Assembly (NCBI RefSeq): GCF_033296635.1
Contig: NW_026944092.1
Location: forward strand, 92,296 to 156,295
Length of the DNA: 64,000 bases
Origin: Dichotomopilus funicola
Taxonomy: Eukaryota; Ascomycota; Sordariomycetes; Sordariales; Chaetomiaceae
Reading direction: 5' to 3'
Shown: positions 54,475 to 64,000 of the stretch, one piece after another
Numbering within the stretch: the first letter of the stretch is position 1
Layout: the number at the start of each line of letters is the position of its first letter
Notes under the pieces: generated by a model
The model's input: only the letters and a program-made list of their open reading frames with translations
The model's database searches: none
What the model was told of the DNA's origin: nothing
Position numbers and translations under genes: made by a program

Positions 54475-55099
54475 GGTCGACTTGTGCAGAGTTCTGTCGC
54501 ATATCTTGGAACATCAAAACCTCCACCAAATTCTCCGAGGCCAACTTCTTTGGTGGGGCATCATTCGCATACCACTGCACAAACACAAATGGACCGTGCG
54601 TCAATATGCGCCTGATTCCAGAAGATCAAAGATGCGCTAACCCGTATCCGGAAATATGCGGGTCGGACCCTTTGTCTGAGGCCGCCACCCCTTGGCAAAC
54701 GTAATGCACCAATCTCGGTCAGGCGCCCAGCACCCGCTCACCCGCTGAAGCAACGGCCGTCCGGCGGGCGGTGCATTAGCTGTGACGCCTGAATCTAACG
54801 GCTGCTGTTGGGGTTTCCCGTTCCATCCTGTCCCGTTTCTAATCATCGATTCATCAACCACAAACGGTTCTTCGACGACCTTCTAGAGCCGCGCGCTCTT
54901 TTTTTTCCTTTTGCCGTTTTCTTCGAGCCTTGTCCGCCTGCGACAGACGATTTCCTATTTGTTCTTCTTTTCTCGACCTATTCGCTTCGATTGTTTCCAG
55001 GCCACTTGACCTCGCAACTGACCACGGAACCCCATTTCGATTGATTGAGGGGGGCCGCGCAAACGCCCCTTTCCCCTCGACCACACCACGCCCTTCACC
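54475..55099. other. divergent promoter region, no gene seen
   Basis: Between the small assembly-factor gene (left-reading) and the Bsd2-like gene (right-reading). T/C-rich near 54890-54980. No extra coding signal. Confidence 0.4.
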
Positions 55100-56309
55100 A
55101 TGTCGGGCCGGTACGAGCGGGTACGATTGTTCCTGGCTCCTCCTAACTATCAGAGCCCCTTCAATCAACATAAACAACATAAGCTAACATAATATGCTGT
55201 TCAGGTCAACGCCCACGACGACTCCGACTCCGAAACACCCACCCCCCCCGTGCCAAGACCGACCTACCCGATCCCCAACTCGCCACCACCATCCTTCCGC
55301 TCGCGGGCCTCCTCGCGCGACCGCTCCAACCGACCCGTGAATCCTGATTTAGTCGATGCGTTTGATGCCGCCGGCGACGATAGCGATGAGGATGAGGACG
55401 GGAGCGATGATCGTCAGAGGCTGGTGAGGGGGAACTCGACGCCTTCGTTTCGGAGTGAGGGTACCGCGGGGCGCACGGGCGCGGTAACGCAGAATGGGTC
55501 GCAGCAACAAGCTGCTACCACGGTAGGACAACCGACGGCGGTGGTGGCGCCGACTTCGTCGAGGGTTTATGGGGGTGGGATTCAGTCGGATGGGGTGTTT
55601 TCGAACTTGTCTGCGAAGCCGGAGACGGGGGAGGGCGAGAAGGATGAGATGCCTCCGGTATGTTCATCAGCCCCTTTCTTTCCTTGGCGTGAAATTCCTC
55701 GAGTAACGGTAGTGCTAACAATTACAGACCTACGAACAAGCCGCAGCGGACCAAGCCCCCCCCTACTGGGAAACTACGATCCTCGCTCCCGGCCTCGGCG
55801 GCCCCGACGAGGTCTTTATCGACGGCCTGCCCGTGGGCACTTTCTTCGGTTTCGCCTGGAACGCCATGATCTCCATGGCGATCGGCTTCGTCAGCTTCCT
55901 GCTGACCTACCTCCTCCACTCAACCCACGCGGCCAAGAACGGCTCGCTGGCCGGCTTGGGAGTCACGATGATCCAATACGGGTTCTCGATGAAGACCTAC
56001 TCGTCCGGGGCCGGCGCAGGCAGCGGGATGCACGCGCACGGGGACGGCGAGGGGTATGCGGACCCGTCGGACCCGAACTCGCATGACTTTGACCCGGACG
56101 ATGCGAATGGGGATGGTGGGAGTGGTGATATCTCGGGTGGGGATTGGGCGGCGTATGCGTTGATGATTGTGGGGTGGTTTATTCTGATCAGGGCGGTGGC
56201 GAATTATATCAAGGTGCGGCGGCATGAGCAGCTGGTGTTACAGAGCCCGGATCGCGGGTTGGGGGTCCCGATTATTGCTACGGGGGAGAGCCCGGAGCGG
56301 GTGGTGTAA
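55100..56309 (+). CDS. Bsd2/NDFIP-like membrane adaptor, 351 aa
   Basis: Adaptor that recruits Rsp5/Nedd4-type ubiquitin ligases to metal transporters in Golgi/endosome membranes. Exons 55100-55120 (MSGRYER), 55205-55657 and 55728-56309. The acidic cytosolic N-terminus includes DSDEDEDGSDD and ends with DGVFSNLSAKP and APPYWE, a PPxY-like ligase-binding motif. Three hydrophobic segments follow, the arrangement of NDFIP/Bsd2 proteins: VGTFFGFAWNAMISMAIGF and beyond, LAGLGVTMIQYGFSM, and WAAYALMIVGWFILIRAVA. A Gly/Asp-rich loop (GDGEGYADPSDPN) separates segments 2 and 3. Confidence 0.9.
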
Positions 56310-57069
56310 CCCTCTCGTTTACTTGTCTTTTTCCTCTTAGTCTTTTTTGATCTCTCCTCTTAGCTCTCTTTTCGACTTTCCGTCTTCTTCAGCTAGCTCG
56401 CACTGCACTGTAGCAAGAAACGGATTCCGGGCGCGAACTGGTTTGCGACGGCGTTTGTAGGAATATTCATACTGGATGGAAGGAAGCAAGGAAGGGAAGG
56501 GATTGGGTTCATCATCATATCATGGTTTGGTCTTGTTCCTCATACGCGCATCGCGCAGCAGTCTCATAATCTCATTGGGTGGTTTTCTCGTAAAGTATCA
56601 CCTGTACACAGTTCTAGCATATTTACTTGTCGTCTCAAGGTTGTTCGTTTCAGGGTTGTATGCAGGGCTCTGTTTTGTCAGCTGTGAACGTGACTGCGTG
56701 CGGGGCAACCTGCATTGCAGCGAGTCTTGGGTGCGAACGTTGGAGCTTGGGCACGTCATTACATCACTCGACGTCAATCCACCATCACCAGTATTTGTCC
56801 TTTAACATTTTATTTTGACTCAACCCCATTTTCACTACGGATTTTATTGACAATACCAACCGCATCACAGCTATCTCATCGCTCAACAATCCCACTTAAA
56901 TAAACACACCGTGGCGATCAAACGACGACTCCTACCTCTGCTCTTGAGCTCTCTCCCAATCTCCCGAGCTTGTACTTGTCCCGTCCCTGCTGCTGTCAAC
57001 ACTTTCCAACCGGCAGAACCCCAAACCTGCTCTCCATTTCCGGCGTCCATCTCCCGCTCCTTCAACACC
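56310..57069. other. intergenic, no gene seen
   Basis: 3' flank of the Bsd2-like gene and upstream region of the isoaspartate methyltransferase. Frames present lack motifs. Confidence 0.4.
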
Positions 57070-57948
57070 ATGGCCTGGCGCAGCTCCGGCACATCCAACC
57101 GCGAGTTGATTGAGAATCTCTGGCGCAACAAACTAATCACCAGTCCGGAGGTTAAGGAAGCTTTTTTAAAGGTGCCCTTCCCACTTCTCACTTCATCCCT
57201 TTCCCAACCACCCCCCCCTTTGATCTGCTTTTCCAGTCTCCCAGTCAGACGAAGGTCATCCTAATTGTAAAAACAGGTCGACCGCGCCCACTACACCCCC
57301 ACCTCCCCCTACACCGACTCCCCCCAACCCATCGGCCATCACGCCACCATCTCCGCACCACACATGCACGCTTCCGCGGTCGAATCCCTCCTCCCCTTCA
57401 TCCTCCCCTCTCCATCCCATCCAGCCCCGCGCATCCTAGACATCGGTTCCGGATCGGGGTATCTCACGGCTGTGATGGCGGAGTTGGCGGGACCGAGGGG
57501 GGTGGTGGTCGGGGTGGAACATATTGATGCTTTGAGGGAGTTGGGGGAGAGGAATATGGGGAGGTCGGAGAAGGGGAGGGGGTGGTTGGCGAGTGGGAGG
57601 GTTAGGTTTAGGGTGGGTGATGGGAGGAGGGGGTGGGTTGAGCCTGCGGGTTTTACACCTACTGGTTCTGGGGGGGAGGGGACTGGGGAAGGGGGAGCAG
57701 GGGAAAGGGGAGTGGAAACGGGAGAAATTAGGAAGTGGGATGTGATACATGTCGGTGCGGCGGCGGTGGAGGTACACCCTGAAATGTTGGAGCAGTTGGC
57801 GGCGCCGGGGAGGATGTTTATACCGGTTGATGATGAGGGGGGATGGGGGCAGCATATTTGGACGGTGGAGAAGGATCGGGAGGGGAAGGTGGAGAGGAAG
57901 AAGTTGTTTGGGGTCAAGTATGTGCCTTTGACTGATGCGCCGAAGTAG
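57070..57948 (+). CDS. protein-L-isoaspartate O-methyltransferase
   Basis: Repairs isoaspartyl damage by methylating L-isoaspartyl residues with SAM. Exons 57070-57171 and 57277-57948 (105-nt intron; EAFLK|VDRAHYTP); 257 aa. Motifs in order: VDRAHYTP, GHHATISAPHMHA, ILDIGSGSGYLTAVMAE (SAM motif I), VVGVEHI, VGDGRRGW, WDVIHVGAAA, LEQLAAPGRMFIPV and GVKYVPLTD. Between VGDGRRGW and WDVIHV lies a Gly/Glu-rich insert of about 30 residues that ordinary PCMTs lack, encoded by a G-rich tract. Confidence 0.94.
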
Positions 57949-58458
57949 GGTGAGTAGGGGGGGGGGTGTTTGTGTATTTTAGGGATGTTACAGTTTGGTG
58001 GAAATTACACATCGTGATTACCCGTGGCACCCGCGTGTGCAAGACCCAAATGCAAGCCAGGACCATTTGGGTACCCATGTGGGTTTGGGTTCATATGGGT
58101 TGGGTCCAGCGATACCCAGAAAATGGGTACGAGTTGGGTTGTATTATATTTGTTTGGGGCACGGAAGAATACTGATCACGACTATCATTGAAAGGTACTC
58201 GGTGTACAGAGTTTTACAGACATAAGAAGTGAAATATCTCTCGAGTTTTACACAGAGTAACCATCTGGGTCTTGCGTTAAGTACAGGACAACGGTTACCA
58301 CTTCCGAAGGTAAGATACAGCAAATCCGGGCAGTGGGATGATGCTCTGTTAATTACACGTCTGTAATTACATGACCAGTCTGACGGCTTACCCAAAGCGG
58401 TGCTATTCCACCAATTATTTCTAAACTTCTCAACTTCATCGGGTGCATCGTGGTCCCC
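57949..58458. other. intergenic with short GGGT-rich repeats
   Basis: Around 58066-58110 short overlapping copies of a GGGT(A/T)CC / ATGTGGGTT-like word occur. No coding signal. Confidence 0.4.
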
Positions 58459-60750
58459 ATGGCAGCTCCATCATCGCTGCACCCTCGGTCTCTGGCCCCG
58501 GCCCCGCCAGATCGGCGACAGCCTGAACTTTCCCCATCAATGCCGTATACTTGCCAAACATGCGCCCGGCGGAAGGTCAGATGCGACAAAACCACACCGA
58601 CTTGTTCAGCTTGCCGCAAAAGCCAACTCGACTGCCTTTACCAAGCACCGCGTCCACGGACGGGGAAACGAAAACTGGACGAGGATATACTCGAGCGACT
58701 CGCTCGGTATGAAAATATCCTCATTCAACACGGCCTTCTTCCGGATTCCGAACGGGAAGCGTCCTCTAGTTCTATGGTTTCGACAGCCGTCCGGGAAAGT
58801 GAAACACCAGGTAGTGGCACTGAGCAGCCGGTTTCCCTCCTCTGGGATGCACCAGAGGGAGCAAAAGCCGGCAAGCTCAGGGCACACGGCAATGACAAAT
58901 CCCAAACGACGTACGTAAACAGCAGTCTGTGGCAAAAGCTTGAAGAACACCATCTCCAAAGCCAATCCGACGACGACGACGACGACGATGTCAATGTCAA
59001 CGACCAAACCCCGGCATCACCGTCAACCCAACCTCATACATTCCCCTCCGACCCATGGACGGAAGCATTCCTAGGACTAGCTCCACCCCCACCAGTTCCC
59101 CTCACGCAGCACTACCCCCCGCCCGACGAAGCCTTCTTCCTCTGGACAACCTACACCTCCAACGTCGACCCCCTCGTCAAGATCCTCCACACTCCGAGCA
59201 TCCTCAGCCTCATCGAAAACACCACCCAGAACCCAACCACCATCTCCCGAAGCCCCGATAACGGACCCCTCCTCTTCGCCATCTACCATTTCGCCATCTT
59301 CTCCCTTCCCCCCTCCTCCTGCCTCCTCCACCTCCACCAACCCCGTCCCACCCTCCTCACCAAATACCACTCCCTCACCCTCCAGGCCCTCTCCAACACC
59401 TGGACCACCCTCCTCCAAGCCCCTTCCCTCCCCCTCCTCCAAGCCCTCATCCTCTTTCTCATCCCCTCCCGCACGCGTTTCCACCCTACAACCTACTGGC
59501 TCCTCACCGGCACCGCGGTCCGTCTCGCGCAGCGATTGGGAATCCACCGGGACGGTGCAGCTCTGGGTCTGCCACCGTTTGAAACGGAGATGAGGCGGAG
59601 ATTGTTTTACACGCTGATGCCGCTGGATGCGAGGGCGAGTCAGTTTGCGGGGATGGGGGCGCCGGTTTGGCCGGGGGGATGGGATACGAGGCCGCCGAGG
59701 AATGTGAACGACATAGATATCTGGCCGGGGATGAAGGACGGGGAGGTTCCGGTGGAGAGGAAGGGGGTGACGGAGATGGTGTTTTGTTTGGCGAGGGTTT
59801 GTGTGGGGGGGTATTTTTTGCAGTCTGATGCTCATGGTCATGGTACTACCCCCCAGAACGGGACGACGACGGCGACAGCGGCGGAGAAGGGTACAAGGAC
59901 AGGCCCGATGATGGGACAGTTCCGAGACGCGGCAGCCGCCAGCGAGATGGCTGACCGAGCCGAGGCAGAAGTGGAAGAGAAGTTCCTGCGGTACTGTGAC
60001 GTGGTGAACCCGCTGCACTTTCTTACGGCGTGTATGGTGCGCGCGGGGATTGCGACGCTGAGGTTGAGGATTGTGCTGCCCCGTGCTACTGCACCAATTA
60101 ACACGAACCTGGATGCAAACTCAGATGCGAACCCGGGTGCAGATACGGATGCAGACCCCGGTGCTGTGAAAGAGGCGTTTAGCCTGGCAATGAAGATCCT
60201 GAAAAGCGACGATACGCTGTGTTCACACCCGGGCCTACAAAAGTATTGGTGGCATACCGGCTCGTTTTTTGTCTGGGGTACGTGGGATGCGTTTATTTTT
60301 GTTTTGACGACGTTGCTCAAGAGGAGGGGGTTGGTTCGTGCGGAGGAGGTTAGGGAAGCATGGGACGGGGTGGAGGCTATGTATCGACATCATGAGGAGC
60401 TGGTTGGGTCGAAGCGGGCGTTGTATCGGGCGCTACGGCGGTTGACGGTGAAGGCGTGGGATGCGGGCGGGCTGGAGGAGGAGCCGGGGTTTGTGGGTGC
60501 GCTGAGGGCGTTGCGGTCTCTTGGGTCTTCTGGACGGGTTGATGAGAATGAGCAGAAGCAGCGTGAGGAGATCGTGAGTGGACAAGACGGGCAACCGGTT
60601 CCCGGTTCTGATTTTGGCCATGGGTCAGGTACCGGGAACGACCCGAGCCTGCCGAGTTTTGAGCCGGAAGAAAACTTGGAACCGGAAGAAACGGACTGGG
60701 ACTTTTGGACCCAGCTGATTCAGGATCATGATATGGACATGGAACGGTAG
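58459..60750 (+). CDS. Zn2Cys6 transcription factor with fungal-specific TF domain
   Basis: Single exon from the ATG at 58459, 763 aa. The zinc cluster is complete: Cys at 32, 35, 42, 49, 52 and 59 (TCQTCARRKVRCDK then CSACRKSQLDC). A linker with a short heptad run (LDEDILERLARYENIL) follows. The middle homology region shows LFAIYHFAIFSLPP, YWLLTGTAVRLAQRLGIHRD and EMRRRLFYTLMPLDARAS, typical of Fungal_trans. An Asp run (seven consecutive D) follows QSQS. It reads in the same direction as the FAD monooxygenase that starts 331 nt downstream and is the obvious candidate to control it. Its 5' leader and first 170 codons have a decayed inverted counterpart at 63.2-63.8 kb. Confidence 0.93.
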   Translation: MAAPSSLHPRSLAPAPPDRRQPELSPSMPYTCQTCARRKVRCDKTTPTCSACRKSQLDCLYQAPRPRTGKRKLDEDILERLARYENILIQHGLLPDSEREASSSSMVSTAVRESETPGSGTEQPVSLLWDAPEGAKAGKLRAHGNDKSQTTYVNSSLWQKLEEHHLQSQSDDDDDDDVNVNDQTPASPSTQPHTFPSDPWTEAFLGLAPPPPVPLTQHYPPPDEAFFLWTTYTSNVDPLVKILHTPSILSLIENTTQNPTTISRSPDNGPLLFAIYHFAIFSLPPSSCLLHLHQPRPTLLTKYHSLTLQALSNTWTTLLQAPSLPLLQALILFLIPSRTRFHPTTYWLLTGTAVRLAQRLGIHRDGAALGLPPFETEMRRRLFYTLMPLDARASQFAGMGAPVWPGGWDTRPPRNVNDIDIWPGMKDGEVPVERKGVTEMVFCLARVCVGGYFLQSDAHGHGTTPQNGTTTATAAEKGTRTGPMMGQFRDAAAASEMADRAEAEVEEKFLRYCDVVNPLHFLTACMVRAGIATLRLRIVLPRATAPINTNLDANSDANPGADTDADPGAVKEAFSLAMKILKSDDTLCSHPGLQKYWWHTGSFFVWGTWDAFIFVLTTLLKRRGLVRAEEVREAWDGVEAMYRHHEELVGSKRALYRALRRLTVKAWDAGGLEEEPGFVGALRALRSLGSSGRVDENEQKQREEIVSGQDGQPVPGSDFGHGSGTGNDPSLPSFEPEENLEPEETDWDFWTQLIQDHDMDMER

Positions 60751-60946
60751 CAGGGTGTTGAGTTAATTGTCTGTGGGACAGTGGACAGGGGGTGACTTAT
60801 ACTCGACTCCGGCCTCTCATTGGTCAGAATCTCGGGTTTCGTTCGGCCGAGCACGCCCGACAGGAATCACCACCTGCGGACCCGAACCTGGTGAGCTCAA
60901 CTTTTAATTGCTAGCTCGGACCCAAACTAACATGCCTAGGCTAGGG
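60751..60946. promoter_or_regulatory. promoter region of the FAD monooxygenase with CGG-type motifs
   Basis: Contains several CGG/CCG triplets in loose pairs (for example CTCCGGCC and GCGGACCCGAAC), the kind of half-sites Zn2Cys6 factors bind. Assignment to the neighbouring regulator is inference. Confidence 0.3.
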
Positions 60947-60953
60947 TATAAAA
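60947..60953 (+). promoter_or_regulatory. TATA box of the FAD monooxygenase gene
   Basis: TATAAAA 135 nt before the ATG at 61082. Immediately after it three copies of CGACAG are spaced 10-11 nt apart (60964-60990). Confidence 0.5.
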
Positions 60954-61081
60954 TCTAGTTTTCCCGACAGTTCTCGACAGTTTCTCGACAGCCGGGAAAT
61001 ATCTCTCTGCCACAACAACTCATCACCACAACGAATCACAACCATCTCGTCATCCCATCCTGGCCCTAACCCTGAGTCCTC

Positions 61082-62599
61082 ATGGCCCAGCTCAGGGTCC
61101 TCATCGTGGGCGCCTCGATCGCCGGCCCGGCTGCGGCCTACTGGTTCGCCAAAGGCGGCGCAAGAGTGACCATCATCGAACGCTTCCCGCAACTCCGCAC
61201 CAACGGCCAGAACGTGGACATCCGCACCATCGGCGTGACTGTCATGTGCAAGATGCCCGGCCTCGAAGAAGCCGTGCGAGCCAAAAGGTTGTCTCTATCC
61301 GGCATCAGCTTTGTCGACACCCACGACCGGCCCTTTGCCACTTTCCGTGCGACGGGCGACCCGGACCAACAATCGCTTGTGTCCGAGTATGAGATCCTGC
61401 GGGGTGATTTGTCGAGGATTCTGTACGACATGACTAGGACGCACGAGAATGTTCAGTATGTCTTTGGTGAACAGGTAGCTGCGTTCGACTACCACAGTGG
61501 GCCAGATGGCCCCGTGACAGTAACCTTCGCCAACAACACCCTCCCCCCGACGGAATTCGACCTCGTCGTGGCCGCGGACGGCGCAACCTCACGCACACGA
61601 GCACTAGCGTTGTCCTGTTCTGTCCGGGAACATGCTCGTCCCACAGGGCTCTGGGCCGCCTATTTTACGTTGACCAAAGACCTGATCAAAGAATCCGAGA
61701 TGGGCCACGCTTACAACGCGCCTGGCGGTCTGTTCATCGCAGCCGGACAACACCCGTCCCAGCCGGGATGCAGCCAAGTCACCATCATCCGCAACACCGG
61801 TTCTGATGCTGGCAATCCCAATGATCCCGGTTCCCTAGCTGCCTTCCGCTCAGCAACGGCCACAGCTACAACCACAACCAAAACAACCCCCAAAACCGAA
61901 ACCAACCACCCACAAGACGACAAAAACCTCACCCTAACCACCCAACCCGAAGACAACACCGCCCCACTCCGCGCCTTCATCGCCCACTCCATCGCCAACA
62001 AGGGCTGGTACACCAACACCATCGCCTCTGCCCTCCTCAACTCCTCTTCTCCCGGTCATGGACATGAAAGTTCCTCTTCTTCCGAACACGAGCACTCCTC
62101 TGAGCATGGACAAGGACAAGAACAACCCCAAATCCGCGACTTCTACACAACCGAAATCTCCCAAATCCACCTCCCTACTTTGTTTCATAACTACCGCATC
62201 GCCCTCCTCGGTGATGCAGGCTACGCCCCCGGCCCCACGGGCGCGGGTACCTCGCTTGCGTTGGCGGGGGCGTATTTCCTTGCTGGTGAGGTCTTCTCCC
62301 ACCTCTCTAAGAGTGATAGAAATAATGGAAGTGAGAATCACGATTTAAGTGCTGCGTTAAAGCGGTATGATGAGGTAATGAAGCCGTTGGTGAAGGAACT
62401 GAGGCAGATACCCTTCGGGTTGCGGGGGATGATGGCGCCGAGGACGGGATGGGGGTTGAGGGTGAGGAATTGGGTTATGGGCTGGGTTTGTTGGGTGGGT
62501 GTTGTTGGGTGGGTGCAGGGGTGGATTGCGAGGGGGGCTTTTGGGAGGAGGGGGGAAGAGGGGGCTAGGGAGTATCAGTGGGATGGGCCTGTAGAGTAA
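61082..62599 (+). CDS. FAD-dependent monooxygenase (PHBH/TetX type)
   Basis: Class A flavoprotein hydroxylase, 505 aa, one exon. FAD-binding Rossmann loop VGASIAG at residues 9-15; the NAD(P)H/FAD DG motif LVVAADGATS (D166-G167); and the FAD ribityl GD motif ALLGDAGYAPGPTGAGTSLAL (G377-D378). Two low-complexity inserts (Thr-rich around 260-290 and Ser/His/Glu-rich around 325-350) interrupt the substrate half. The C-terminus is Trp/Gly-rich (WVCWVGVVGWVQGW), perhaps membrane-associating. Homologues act on aromatic or polycyclic substrates in catabolism or secondary metabolism; the substrate here is unknown. It follows the Zn2Cys6 regulator in tandem, suggesting a two-gene inducible unit. Confidence 0.93.
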   Translation: MAQLRVLIVGASIAGPAAAYWFAKGGARVTIIERFPQLRTNGQNVDIRTIGVTVMCKMPGLEEAVRAKRLSLSGISFVDTHDRPFATFRATGDPDQQSLVSEYEILRGDLSRILYDMTRTHENVQYVFGEQVAAFDYHSGPDGPVTVTFANNTLPPTEFDLVVAADGATSRTRALALSCSVREHARPTGLWAAYFTLTKDLIKESEMGHAYNAPGGLFIAAGQHPSQPGCSQVTIIRNTGSDAGNPNDPGSLAAFRSATATATTTTKTTPKTETNHPQDDKNLTLTTQPEDNTAPLRAFIAHSIANKGWYTNTIASALLNSSSPGHGHESSSSSEHEHSSEHGQGQEQPQIRDFYTTEISQIHLPTLFHNYRIALLGDAGYAPGPTGAGTSLALAGAYFLAGEVFSHLSKSDRNNGSENHDLSAALKRYDEVMKPLVKELRQIPFGLRGMMAPRTGWGLRVRNWVMGWVCWVGVVGWVQGWIARGAFGRRGEEGAREYQWDGPVE

Positions 62600-62632
62600 C
62601 GGTGGATGAGCGTAGGATGGGAATAGGGGGTT

Positions 62633-62840
62633 GAAGTGGAGGTGGTTGGTTGGTTGGTTGGTTAGTTGGTTATAATCACTTCTCCTGAGGCGTCACGATA
62701 TGTAATTTTACCAAAGTGTAAATAACACACCCGTACATAAACACCCACCCTTCTCAGACTAGTTACTGTGGAAGTGGAAGTGGTTGGTTGGTTGGTGGTT
62801 AGTTGCAATCTCTTGTCTTGAAGCGGCATGATACTTTTCT
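62633..62840 (+). repeat. imperfect 138-bp direct duplication with GGTT microsatellite
   Basis: GAAGTGGAGGTGGTTGG... at 62633 recurs as GAAGTGGAAGTGGTTGG... at 62771. Each copy carries a short (GGTT)n run and a weakly matching follow-on (TCACTTCTCCTGAGG / TCTCTTGTCTTGAAG). It lies in the 3' flank of the FAD monooxygenase. Confidence 0.5.
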
Positions 62841-63169
62841 TGCGCATGACGGTTACGCCGACGCTGTGATGTCTCCCTTCTTGCCGCTGGTGTACCGCTA
62901 CGGGAAGCATTCCATAATGGCCACTCCCACCCAGTCCTCGGTGAACTACGGGGCGTCTTGGTGAAGAAAAAATCAGGTCATTGGTAACCTAGAATATATA
63001 TCTTTCGCTGAGATTCTTAGCCTAATGACTTCTAAAGTTCGCCTTTCCCTACTTTAGGTCCCCCGTCCACGACCTCGTCAAGACCCGACCTTCAACCCAA
63101 AGAGAAGCCTGAGCCAATGCAAGTAGCCTCCTCGTCTGCTTGCATCATTGATTAGTTCAACGCCCTACA

Positions 63170-63756
63170 GCCCCTTCATTTCCTCGGATTCCACATACCC
63201 ACCCGACCAAACCCCCGCGCCATCAAAGTCCCCATCGACGTGTACCCACTCGCTTTCGAGCCCTTCACCCTGCGCCGGCTGGCCGTCTTGCTCGCTTTCG
63301 AGATGCTGTCCTTCCAGCTTTTGGCACAGCGTACTGTTTACGTACGCCGTTTGGGTTTGGGATTGCTCATCGCGGCGTACTTCGGATCCCTCTGGCCCAT
63401 CGCGGGGAAGGGAACCCGGCTGCGGGGGCGGGGTGTCTGGTGCTTGGCTGGTAGGTGGTGAGGTTAATTAGCTTGGGATCCATAGCACTGCCGTGTTACG
63501 TGGGCATCTTTTCATCATACCGAGGAAGCCACTTGGGCTTAGGCTTTGGGTTCCATTGCTGCCGTCGAGGGGCTTCCACGTAAAAGCAGTAGCTTTTGCG
63601 TTTGGTGCAGGGCGCACAACTCGGGGCGGTTCTGTCGCATTGGATCCTCCGTCGCGAGCATGATCAACACGCAGATGACATTGGTGAGGGCTCATTTTGT
63701 GGTTGATCTAACGGGGCTGGGGCGAGAGACATTTGATGGGACGATGCAGCTGCCAT
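63170..63756 (-). pseudogene. inverted, decayed copy of the Zn2Cys6 regulator 5' end
   Basis: From an ATG at 63756 the minus strand reads MAAASSHQMSLAPAPLD, close to the live regulator's MAAPSSLHPRSLAPAPPD. The zinc cluster follows but carries TGA at 63664-63666 inside the first CxxC, then CSRRRIQCDRTAPSCAPC and SYCFY. After a further stop (63496-63498) a shifted frame matches the regulator linker: SLPRDGPEG against SLLWDAPEG, and SQTQTAYVNSTLCQKLE against SQTTYVNSSLWQKLE. The match ends near 63170 and no middle homology region follows. A truncated, multiply broken paralogue rather than an active gene. Confidence 0.8.
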
Positions 63757-63770
63757 GGTGAACAGGGCGG

Positions 63771-63905
63771 TTTGATGAGGATGAGAAGTTTGAAGGGAAT
63801 TAAGGATCTGGTTTGCTGTGGGAGGGTGTAAAAGACGCGTTTTGATGAAGATGGGAAGTTTGGAAAGAATTAACAACAGTGTTTGCTTGAGGAAAGCGCT
63901 ACGGG
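63771..63905 (-). repeat. 70-bp tandem duplication in the leader of the regulator relic
   Basis: TTTGATGAGGATGAGAAG at 63771 recurs as TTTGATGAAGATGGGAAG at 63841, with matching follow-on (GGAATTAAGG / AGAATTAACA; GTTTGCT). Read on the minus strand, each copy matches the leader just before the live regulator ATG (AAACTTCTCAACTTCATC-like). Confidence 0.6.
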
Positions 63906-64000
63906 ACGTATTATCTACTTGTACTTATGTCATCAACAGACCCGTAACGGCGCCCACTAGATCCACGGGTCCGTGGCAGTTACGTAAGCACAACGATTAT

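Noticed and set aside
63061..63090. Plus-strand CTCGTCAAGA match to the regulator's middle region
   Set aside because: Only about 10 identical bases in a C-rich context and in the opposite orientation to the well-supported relic; probably coincidence.

Overview
The window looks like nuclear chromosomal DNA of a filamentous ascomycete, most likely a Sordariomycete of the Sordariales type. The evidence is short introns (mostly 50-110 nt) with GT...AG ends and CTRAY-like branch sites, intron-split genes on both strands, typical fungal families (ERG2, a Bsd2-like protein, GFA, HET, Zn2Cys6), and decayed repeats with stop codons of the kind left by repeat-induced point mutation (RIP). I assigned exons by eye from splice signals and frame. 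Most multi-exon models below close in frame from ATG to stop.

Left part (0.8-28.2 kb), mostly intact genes: a D-2-hydroxyacid dehydrogenase; a divergent casein-kinase-1-like gene whose first exon I cannot find; an orphan fungal protein; a small VOC/glyoxalase-fold protein; a Spok-like coiled-coil/nuclease/kinase protein with altered active-site residues; C-8 sterol isomerase (ERG2); an unknown protein; a GT69/CAP59-type glycosyltransferase; a nine-exon MFS sugar transporter; a BTB protein; a GFA-domain protein; an O-methyltransferase lacking its usual catalytic His; and, after a 2.7-kb gene-poor stretch, the trehalose-6-phosphate phosphatase gene (TPS2 type).

Middle part (28.8-41.8 kb), an accessory island. 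Three consecutive minus-strand relics lie here: a truncated SNF2-like helicase fragment, a 126-bp (42-codon) TPR array with stops, and a HET domain fused to a ubiquitin-specific-protease-like domain that carries a frameshift, a nonsense codon and a Cys-to-Gly change at the protease active site. Beyond it, two intact intron-containing genes stand head to head: a 532-aa protein with faint resemblance to P47/TULIP proteins, and a 1,059-aa protein with a glycine-rich collagen-like N-terminal part and a long helical middle.

Right part (42.1-64 kb): a cystathionine gamma-synthase-type PLP enzyme; a conserved 1,044-aa nuclear-looking protein; a secreted eight-cysteine pre-pro protein; a mitochondrial citrate carrier; a small UQCC2/Cbp6-like assembly factor; a Bsd2/NDFIP-like membrane protein; protein-L-isoaspartate methyltransferase; and a Zn2Cys6 regulator followed in tandem by an FAD monooxygenase. 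An inverted, decayed copy of the regulator's 5' end lies beyond the monooxygenase, so the oxygenase sits between a live regulator and its dead paralogue.

The most interesting items are the Spok-like gene, the HET-USP fusion relic with its TPR neighbour, the head-to-head pair at 34.6-41.8 kb, and the regulator/oxygenase/relic arrangement. I found no convincing tRNA, rRNA, CRISPR array or intact transposon.
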